Source of the DNA: Brevundimonas sp.
Lineage (GTDB): Bacteria; Pseudomonadota; Alphaproteobacteria; Caulobacterales; Caulobacteraceae
Reading direction: 5' to 3'
Length of the DNA stretch: 37,526 nucleotides
NCBI RefSeq assembly: GCF_003248455.1
Contig: NZ_QFNM01000032.1
Location: forward strand, 1 to 37,526
In this document: in pieces, positions 32,871-37,526 of the stretch
Position numbering within the stretch: the first letter of the stretch is position 1
Layout of the letters: each line of letters opens with the position of its first letter
Position numbers and translations under genes: made by a program
The notes under the pieces: generated by a model
What the model saw: the letters and a program-made list of their open reading frames with translations, nothing else
The model's database searches: none
Told to the model about the DNA's origin: nothing

Positions 32871-33629
32871 ATGACAAAACGCATCTACAAGATCCAGCCG
32901 CCCGAAGTCTGGGCCCAGGTCCGCCAGGACTATCTGGCGGGCCAGGACGCCAAGACCGTCGCCGCCCGCCACGGCGTCACCGTCGACGCCCTGCGCGCCC
33001 GCGCGACCAAACAGGGCTGGTCGCGCCATCCGCGCACCCGGACCCTGTCGCCCCGGGAAGCGGCCGTCCTGGCGCAAGAGACGCTCGCCCCTCCGCCGGA
33101 CGAGACGGGCGGCCACGACCCCGCCGACCTGGCCCGCGCCGCCGCCCAGGCCTCGGGCCGCGCCCTGCACGCCCAGGACTTCGCCCAGGCCCGCGCCCTG
33201 GCGGCCCTGGCCGAGACCTATCGCAAACTGGCCGACCGCGACGGCCCCGGCCGCGCCGCCCGCCTGACGATAAAGACCGCGCCCCTGCAACTGGTCTACG
33301 ACATCCTGACCAATCCGGGCGAGGCCGAGGACCGCTTCGCCATGAACACCAGCGACAAGAGCGACTGGGAGCTGCGCGGCCAATACTGGCAGGCCAAACA
33401 GAAGCTGGAGCGCGCCGACACCGAATGGGGCAACGCCCAACTGGCCCGCCGCGTCCATCTGGAGCGCCGCATCGCCGCGCTCGAGGACCAGCTCCGCGCC
33501 GCCGGCCTCGACCCCGTCATCGAACGCGAAAAGGACCGCCGCATCTCCCAGGGCCTCGACCTCTACCTGGGTCCCCTGCGCAAGATCGTGTCGATGGAAG
33601 AGTGGGAGAAGTCGCTGGATGAGTTGTGA
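32871..33629 (+). CDS. Hypothetical protein with N-terminal helix-turn-helix
   Basis: A 252-aa protein. The N-terminal 50 residues are a helix-turn-helix: YKIQPPEVWAQVRQDYLAGQ, DAKTVAARHGVTVDALRARA, TKQGW. It is homologous to the start of the divergent gene at 32671-32108. The middle (about 85-125) is Ala-rich helix resembling a repeat (AQASGRALHAQDFAQARALA). The C-terminal part is highly charged and probably coiled (YWQAKQKLERADTEWGNAQL, RRVHLERRIAALEDQLRAAG). It ends SMEEWEKSLDEL. No catalytic motif is visible. The start at 32871 is the first Met of the conserved part. The two genes are 199 bases apart head to head, so they may share control. Confidence 0.8.
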   Translation: MTKRIYKIQPPEVWAQVRQDYLAGQDAKTVAARHGVTVDALRARATKQGWSRHPRTRTLSPREAAVLAQETLAPPPDETGGHDPADLARAAAQASGRALHAQDFAQARALAALAETYRKLADRDGPGRAARLTIKTAPLQLVYDILTNPGEAEDRFAMNTSDKSDWELRGQYWQAKQKLERADTEWGNAQLARRVHLERRIAALEDQLRAAGLDPVIEREKDRRISQGLDLYLGPLRKIVSMEEWEKSLDEL

Positions 33630-33690
33630 GGGGCGATCCGTCTCCCCTTGCGGGAGAACGGGAAAGTTTGGGGAGACACGAGGGGCTCGT

Positions 33691-34482
33691 TCAGACCCGC
33701 CGATAGGCGCCACGCCCATCGAATGCCAACCAACCCCTGTCACGCAGCAGCTGAAGCTGTTGTCTGATCTTGGGGCGGACATTGTTATTGGCTGGATAAA
33801 GCGCGGCCAACGCCGCCTCGCGAGCATAGACCTCGTCCAGAGTAAACTCCGGCTTTCCTATGGCCTCGACTGTCTTCATCACGGCCAGCAGCCAGCCGCG
33901 GGCGGTCACGCTGGCGTCCTTCAGAAAAAGGGTGGACCGCCAACGGTCCAGCACCTCGCCCTTGGGCGCAGGGGCGCCGCGCGTGATCAACGGGATGCGA
34001 CCCGACAGCGGCACCTGGCCGATCAGGATGTTGCACCCCTGCCAGCCGGCACGACGCGCGTTCGGCCCCAGGGGCTTGCGCGCTTGGATGATGTCCTGGG
34101 TGAAGAAGTGCCGGGGAACAACGATCAGGTCCGTAACAGCCGTCCGATCCCGGTCATAGCTCATGGCGAACAGGTTGGGATTGTTGCGCGCCGCCAGCCG
34201 CGAAGTCATCGCGCCGAAGGCGCCGTCCGGGATCGACCGCCCCAGCGCACCCTTCTTGGCCTTAAGCTCGAACTCCTCGGCGCAGGCGTCGCAGACGAAG
34301 TCCCCGACCGGGGAATTATTCGGCAACTGCCGCAGCCGCTCCGCGCCGCAGGCCGGACAAAACAGGTGCGCTGCGACCCATCCCTCGCTCAGCGCACGGA
34401 CGTTCTGGGTCGGGCCTTTGAAGACGGCCTGCTCCTCGGCGAAGCCGAAGGGCGGGGTCCAGGAAGCGTCGTCTTCAGTCAT
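33691..34482 (-). CDS. dpnI: DpnI-type methyl-dependent restriction endonuclease
   Basis: A 263-aa homolog of DpnI, the type IIM enzyme that cuts GATC only when the adenine is methylated. The nuclease residues appear as Asp61, Glu72 and Lys74 (PVGDFVCDACAEEFELKAKK), matching Asp53/Glu64/Lys66 of DpnI with a constant shift. A zinc ribbon is formed by Cys42, Cys45, Cys64 and Cys67. Further shared wording: IPDGAFGAM, NNPNLFAMSYD, RKPLGPNARRAGWQGCNI, QVPLSGRIPL. The C-terminal winged helix, which also reads methylation in DpnI, ends in KIRQQLQLLRDRGWLAFDGRG. No methyltransferase or other restriction gene is adjacent. Less GC-rich than most neighbours, suggesting transfer. Confidence 0.95.
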   Translation of the reverse strand: MTEDDASWTPPFGFAEEQAVFKGPTQNVRALSEGWVAAHLFCPACGAERLRQLPNNSPVGDFVCDACAEEFELKAKKGALGRSIPDGAFGAMTSRLAARNNPNLFAMSYDRDRTAVTDLIVVPRHFFTQDIIQARKPLGPNARRAGWQGCNILIGQVPLSGRIPLITRGAPAPKGEVLDRWRSTLFLKDASVTARGWLLAVMKTVEAIGKPEFTLDEVYAREAALAALYPANNNVRPKIRQQLQLLRDRGWLAFDGRGAYRRV

Positions 34483-34509
34483 GCGAGCAATATGACGCTC
34501 CCGCGTTAG

Positions 34510-34728
34510 TCAGCCCTTACCACGCGCATATCCATCTATGTCTTCGCCATGTTCGTCGATGGCCGACATACGAACCGCGTCGAACTCCGTCACACCTTGG
34601 TTCTCCCAGGTGACTTTGACGTGGCCCTCGTAGACGACATCGACAGCCTCCTCGGCGGAGTCGGCTTCTACCTCGCAGGTGTAGTCGACGTAGGCGTCGA
34701 CGCGGGAGAGAATGCGGAAGGTGGGCAT
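34510..34728 (-). CDS. Small acidic hypothetical protein, 72 aa
   Basis: I do not recognise the family. The ATG at 34728 follows GGAG with good spacing. The protein starts MPTFRILSRVDAYVDYTCEV, continues EADSAEEAVDVVYEGHVKVT and ends with WENQGVTEFDAVRMSAIDEH plus a short tail. It looks like a single alpha/beta module, strongly acidic. The E-A-D-S-A-E-E-A element is seen in several small phage and accessory proteins. It lies 27 bases upstream of the dpnI start on the same strand and may be cotranscribed with it. Confidence 0.75.
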   Translation of the reverse strand: MPTFRILSRVDAYVDYTCEVEADSAEEAVDVVYEGHVKVTWENQGVTEFDAVRMSAIDEHGEDIDGYARGKG

Positions 34729-34779
34729 GGCAGTGGCTCCCTCATCCAGATTTAGAGATCCACAACAACGGGTTAGACG

Positions 34780-34792
34780 CAAGCCTGGTTGA
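34780..34792 (+). repeat. Direct repeat CAAGCCTGG(A)TTGA, left copy
   Basis: CAAGCCTGGTTGA here, and CAAGCCTGGATTGA at 36329-36342. The two copies bracket the AT-rich Ntn-hydrolase locus. They share nine exact bases plus TTGA offset by one base. They could be remnants of an insertion duplication, or chance. Confidence 0.3.
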
Positions 34793-34847
34793 GCGCGTCG
34801 CCGAAATGTTGCGATGACGTCATGCTCTGATCGAGAGCCATGCCCTC

Positions 34848-35024
34848 TTAGGCGCGCAATTCACTGCTCAACGAAGACAACATAGCGCGAACGCGCACGG
34901 CTGCTTCTCGTGCCGCCGTGGCTCCTCTCTCGCCTTGAGAGGCATCGCGATGGGAAGGCCGGGTCTCTTCGAGCATGCGCGCTAGAACGGGATCGATTTT
35001 TGCCGTCTCGACAAAGCGAGTCAT
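34848..35024 (-). CDS. Small ORF, 58 aa, coupled to the Ntn-hydrolase locus
   Basis: The ATG at 35024 overlaps the TGA that ends the preceding reading frame (ATGA), with AAGGG about eight bases upstream. The 58-residue product starts MTRFVETAKIDPVLARMLEE and ends AAVRVRAMLSSLSSELRA. It has two predicted helices separated by a polar, Arg/Ser/Gly-rich stretch. No family recognised. Coding is supported by the 4-base overlap, the ribosome site and the lack of a better frame; homology is not shown. As the last gene after a proteasome-like protein it might be a partner or substrate, which is speculation. Confidence 0.5.
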   Translation of the reverse strand: MTRFVETAKIDPVLARMLEETRPSHRDASQGERGATAAREAAVRVRAMLSSLSSELRA

Positions 35025-35362
35025 GTGCGAAGCCCTTGGTTTCGATAGCGACGATATAGAAAGTCACGATTGCTATCAATATCGAAATAGTTCTTCCGCT
35101 TTAACCAAATGAAGCCGTCACCCTTCGAGATGACAGCAACATCGACCGGGCCGCCAACTGTTTCCAGTTTGGAGTCTACCTTTCTGCGAAGCGATGTTAG
35201 TTCTACAAGCGCCTGAGCCATATCGGCCAAGTCTTCTTTCGGAAGGCTGTTTATTACCTTCACTACAGGATTGCTAATCGTTCGGGTTCTGAAGTCAGAA
35301 AAATTTTGTTTGAATAATGAATATGCCTCGTCATTTATTTTCTTCTGTATCGCCGCTTCCAC
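35021..35362 (-). CDS. C-terminal part of the interrupted Ntn-hydrolase protein (GTG-initiated frame)
   Basis: A 113-residue frame with a GTG at 35362 and no good ribosome site. It is in the same reading frame as the gene ending at 35441, and the frame is open from directly after that TAG, reading DTIIPQLLEDRIKDVIDHYV and then PSQNRVVEA into this segment. Later parts read LADMAQALVELTSLRRKV and VGGPVDVAVISKGDGFIWLK, which look like the closing section of bacterial proteasome-like proteins of about 400 residues. I interpret it as the C-terminal third of one protein of about 415 residues split by an amber codon. A separate small protein is the alternative. Confidence 0.55.
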   Translation of the reverse strand: MEAAIQKKINDEAYSLFKQNFSDFRTRTISNPVVKVINSLPKEDLADMAQALVELTSLRRKVDSKLETVGGPVDVAVISKGDGFIWLKRKNYFDIDSNRDFLYRRYRNQGLRT

Positions 35363-35440
35363 AACACGGTTTTGGCTTGGAACATAGTGATCAATTACAT
35401 CTTTTATTCGGTCTTCTAAAAGCTGTGGAATAATTGTATC

Positions 35441-36268
35441 CTAGAATTCATTGCTCTCAAGTGTGATGCCCTCCATGAAGGAAAACACGATATCGGCTTG
35501 GCCGAATGGGACTATATAACCGCCTCTTGAACCGCTTCCATTCAGGTCTTGGACTCGATCCTCCCATACGCGAAAAACTGATCCAGCGCAGCCATCTACA
35601 GTATAGGATTGCATGCACGGATACATCTCCTCCGAACCGAACCCTGCGATGACAATCCCGGTGGCGAACTCGCTCTCTACGTTATGTACTGCTAGTGCAT
35701 GCAAAAGCTTAGTGATAGAATCGCTTACATTTTTCGTTATCACTTCTCCAAGAACGTCCTTCGCGAGTGAATCAATTATTTCTCGCCAATCTTTGCGGAA
35801 TGAAGACAGGGATAAGCTCGCAATCTTTCGAGTCTCTTCCGAGATTGCCTTCACATTATGGTCGCAAACGGCGACTATCTGCGAGCGGAAATCTTTCTTG
35901 GTTTTGTAGTCGAGGTGGTCCTTGAGGGCTTCGAGGTTCTCGACAAAAAGGCCGGCAAAGGACAGTTTCTCAGTACGTTCTGATCTGAATCTGTCTTTCG
36001 AGACGAAAGCAAAAAAGGCATCTGCACATTCTTTCACGGTGACGAAGCGTTTTTCCGACACATCTTCGCGGAAGAGCTTTATGATCACTTCCCAAGATAT
36101 GCCGAGGAAGTCTGCGCTCCCGTTCATCATGATGCCGATATCGTTTGCAGGCCCCAGCGAGAACAACTTATTTGCAGTCTTCCAGACCCGGTCTTGCCCA
36201 ACAGTCACGGCGCTATCCGCCGCCAAGGCAATCGCCTGACGGTTGCCGATCACCACCTCTGTCGTCAC
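35441..36268 (-). CDS. Proteasome-like Ntn hydrolase, N-terminal part ending at an in-frame TAG
   Basis: A 275-aa protein related to proteasome beta subunits/HslV. GTG start with GGGAGGAA upstream. After Met removal the chain begins TTEVVIGN; counting that Thr as 1, Asp17 (IALAADSAVT) and Lys33 (WKTANKLF) fall exactly where the proteasome Thr1/Asp17/Lys33 catalytic set lies. Later strands and helices (IGIMMNGSADFLGISWEVII, ATGIVIAGFGSEEMYP) fit the Ntn sandwich. It ends FSFMEGITLESNEF at TAG, but the same frame stays open for another 139 codons with family-like sequence, so the protein is probably truncated by a nonsense change. The DNA is visibly AT-richer than the rest, with TTA, ATA and AAA codons, indicating transfer. 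Substrate unknown. Confidence 0.8.
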   Translation of the reverse strand: MTTEVVIGNRQAIALAADSAVTVGQDRVWKTANKLFSLGPANDIGIMMNGSADFLGISWEVIIKLFREDVSEKRFVTVKECADAFFAFVSKDRFRSERTEKLSFAGLFVENLEALKDHLDYKTKKDFRSQIVAVCDHNVKAISEETRKIASLSLSSFRKDWREIIDSLAKDVLGEVITKNVSDSITKLLHALAVHNVESEFATGIVIAGFGSEEMYPCMQSYTVDGCAGSVFRVWEDRVQDLNGSGSRGGYIVPFGQADIVFSFMEGITLESNEF

Positions 36269-36328
36269 ATCTTCCTCCCGGCCATGAAAACGCCACTCCT
36301 TAGCTCAACCGGGAGTCGAGCTTAATGC

Positions 36329-36342
36329 CAAGCCTGGATTGA
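36329..36342 (+). repeat. Direct repeat CAAGCCTGG(A)TTGA, right copy
   Basis: Right partner of the repeat at 34780-34792, lying between the Ntn-hydrolase start and the uvrB stop, where base composition returns to the window's usual GC-rich state. Confidence 0.3.
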
Positions 36343-36379
36343 CAAATTCGGGGTATAAAGATGGTTTTGGGCAATGGCC

Positions 36380-37526
36380 CTACCGCCCCTTCCTGAACCG
36401 CTCCTGCGCCTCCGCCGCCGCCTCGGCACGCCACCGCTTCGGCGCCGACTTGTCCACCTCTTCCCCCGCGCCGGTCAGGACTTCGTTGGCGAACTCCAGG
36501 TCCATCAGCTTCATGCGCTTGATCTCGTCGCGCAGGCGGGCGGCTTCTTCGAACTCCAGGTTGGAGGCGGCCTCGCGCATGCGGCCTTCCAGGTCGCGCA
36601 GGGCGGCCTGGAAGTTGGAGCCGACGAAGGGTTTGGCGGTCTCGGCCACGCCCGGACGGGTCAGGCGGTCCAGTTCGCGGGATTCATAGGGGCTGTCGAG
36701 GATTTCCTTGATGTCGCGCTTGACGCTTTCGGGCGTGATGCCGTGTTCGAGGTTGTAGGCCATCTGCCGTTCGCGGCGGCGATCCGTCTCGGCGATGGCG
36801 CGCTCCATGCTTCCGGTCATGCGGTCGGCGTACAGGATGACGCGGCCGTCCACATTGCGGGCGGCGCGGCCGATGGTCTGGATCAGGGAGGTCTCGGAGC
36901 GCAGGAAGCCTTCCTTGTCCGCATCTAGGATGGCGACCAGGCCGCATTCGGGGATGTCCAGACCCTCCCGCAGCAGGTTGATGCCGATCAGGCAGTCGAA
37001 GGCGCCCAGCCGCAGGTCGCGCAGGATCTCGATCCGCTCCAGCGTGTCCACGTCGGAGTGCATGTAGCGGACGCGCACGCCTTGTTCGTGCATATATTCG
37101 GTCAGGTCCTCGGCCATCTTCTTGGTCAGGGTCGTGACCAGGCTGCGATAGCCCTTGGCCGTCGTGGCCTTGACCTCGTCGATGACGTCGTCGACCTGGT
37201 TGCGGGTCTTGCCCGAGACGGGGCGGATTTCCACCGGCGGGTCGATCAGGCCGGTGGGGCGGATCACCTGCTCCACGAAGACGCCGCCGGCGCGCTCCAT
37301 CTCCCAGGGGCCGGGGGTGGCCGAGACATGCACCGTCTGGGGGCGCATGGCGTCCCATTCCTCGAACTTGAGGGGTCTGTTGTCGATGCAGGAGGGCAGG
37401 CGGAAGCCGTATTCCGCCAGTGTCGATTTGCGGCGGTAGTCGCCCCGGAACATGCCGTTGATCTGGCCGATGGTGACGTGGCTCTCGTCCACGAACAGCA
37501 GGGCGTTGTCGGGGATGTATTCGAAG
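36380..37526 (-). CDS. uvrB: UvrABC excision nuclease subunit B (5' part outside window)
   Basis: The C-terminal 381 residues of UvrB, the damage-verification helicase-like subunit of nucleotide excision repair; the start lies beyond the right edge. Visible: FVDESHVTIGQINGMFRGD (helicase motif II region), the linker RLPSCIDNRPLKFEEW and SATPGPWEM. These are followed by VTTLTKKMAEDLTEYM, RYMHSDVDTLERIEILRDLR, INLLREGLDIPE and QTIGRAARNVDGRVILYAD (motifs IV-VI). The C-terminal UVR domain is NFQAALRDLEGRMREAASNL, EFEEAARLRDEI, which binds UvrA/UvrC. The gene resumes the GC-rich codon use of the resident genome and marks the right border of the AT-rich accessory stretch. Confidence 0.97.
   Translation of the reverse strand, partial: FEYIPDNALLFVDESHVTIGQINGMFRGDYRRKSTLAEYGFRLPSCIDNRPLKFEEWDAMRPQTVHVSATPGPWEMERAGGVFVEQVIRPTGLIDPPVEIRPVSGKTRNQVDDVIDEVKATTAKGYRSLVTTLTKKMAEDLTEYMHEQGVRVRYMHSDVDTLERIEILRDLRLGAFDCLIGINLLREGLDIPECGLVAILDADKEGFLRSETSLIQTIGRAARNVDGRVILYADRMTGSMERAIAETDRRRERQMAYNLEHGITPESVKRDIKEILDSPYESRELDRLTRPGVAETAKPFVGSNFQAALRDLEGRMREAASNLEFEEAARLRDEIKRMKLMDLEFANEVLTGAGEEVDKSAPKRWRAEAAAEAQERFRKGR

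Noticed and set aside
34861..35079. 72-codon minus-strand frame in the gap after the Ntn-hydrolase locus
   Set aside because: Overlaps the 58-aa frame that has the ATGA coupling; its Arg/Ser-rich product looks like an out-of-frame reading.
35441..35443. Amber codon as programmed recoding (readthrough or pyrrolysine)
   Set aside because: No recoding context or structure is visible and nothing in the window suggests amber suppression; a nonsense mutation or sequence error is simpler.
36340..36359. TTGACA ... TATAAA promoter-like boxes
   Set aside because: The spacing is only nine bases, too short for a housekeeping promoter, and the downstream strand holds no gene in that direction.

Overview
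The window is GC-rich, densely coded DNA from an alphaproteobacterium, most likely Caulobacteraceae (Brevundimonas- or Caulobacter-like). The support is a PleC/DivJ-type histidine kinase, the overall gene content, TTG/GTG starts with good Shine-Dalgarno sequences, and long antisense open frames typical of high GC. This is inference from protein content, as no 16S gene is present. I read about 43 protein genes and saw no rRNA, tRNA, CRISPR, integrase or transposase.

Left part (1-10.8 kb): the 5' part of a PAS-containing sensor kinase (runs off the left edge), a conserved hypothetical, a CBS-pair protein and a secreted von Willebrand A protein, all on minus. Then come a KefB/KefC-type K+/H+ antiporter, a secreted S1/P1 nuclease, a TrmJ-type tRNA methyltransferase, a GIY-YIG protein overlapping a YnfA membrane protein, and a minus-strand TonB-like inner membrane protein. 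Three copies of one intergenic hairpin repeat sit in this part.

Middle (11-20 kb): an OmpA-domain lipoprotein, a CobB sirtuin and a DUF6624-type protein. Then the glutathione-dependent formaldehyde detoxification set (frmA, a VOC protein, fghA), into which a VapBC toxin-antitoxin pair is inserted so that vapB-vapC-fghA overlap by 4 nt each. A Mn-type superoxide dismutase, a lipoprotein metallo-beta-lactamase, a small helical protein, rpsD and a small cysteine-containing lipoprotein follow.

20-32 kb: an MHYT-PAS-GGDEF-EAL c-di-GMP protein, an old yellow enzyme, a 37-aa lipoprotein coupled to a paralog of the earlier cysteine lipoprotein, then a tight minus-strand run bolA / degenerate aldo-keto reductase / monothiol glutaredoxin / thioesterase (Fe-S handling). 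Next are radC with a GNAT gene, a large palindromic repeat, map, a FadL-type porin and a RhlE-like DEAD-box helicase.

Right end (32-37.5 kb): two divergent genes share an N-terminal helix-turn-helix of unknown role. A compositionally distinct minus-strand stretch follows, holding an orphan DpnI homolog, small unknown genes, and a proteasome-like Ntn hydrolase (Thr1/Asp17/Lys33 in canonical spacing) cut by an in-frame amber codon and followed by a 58-aa coupled ORF. The window ends inside uvrB. This last accessory segment is the most novel part.
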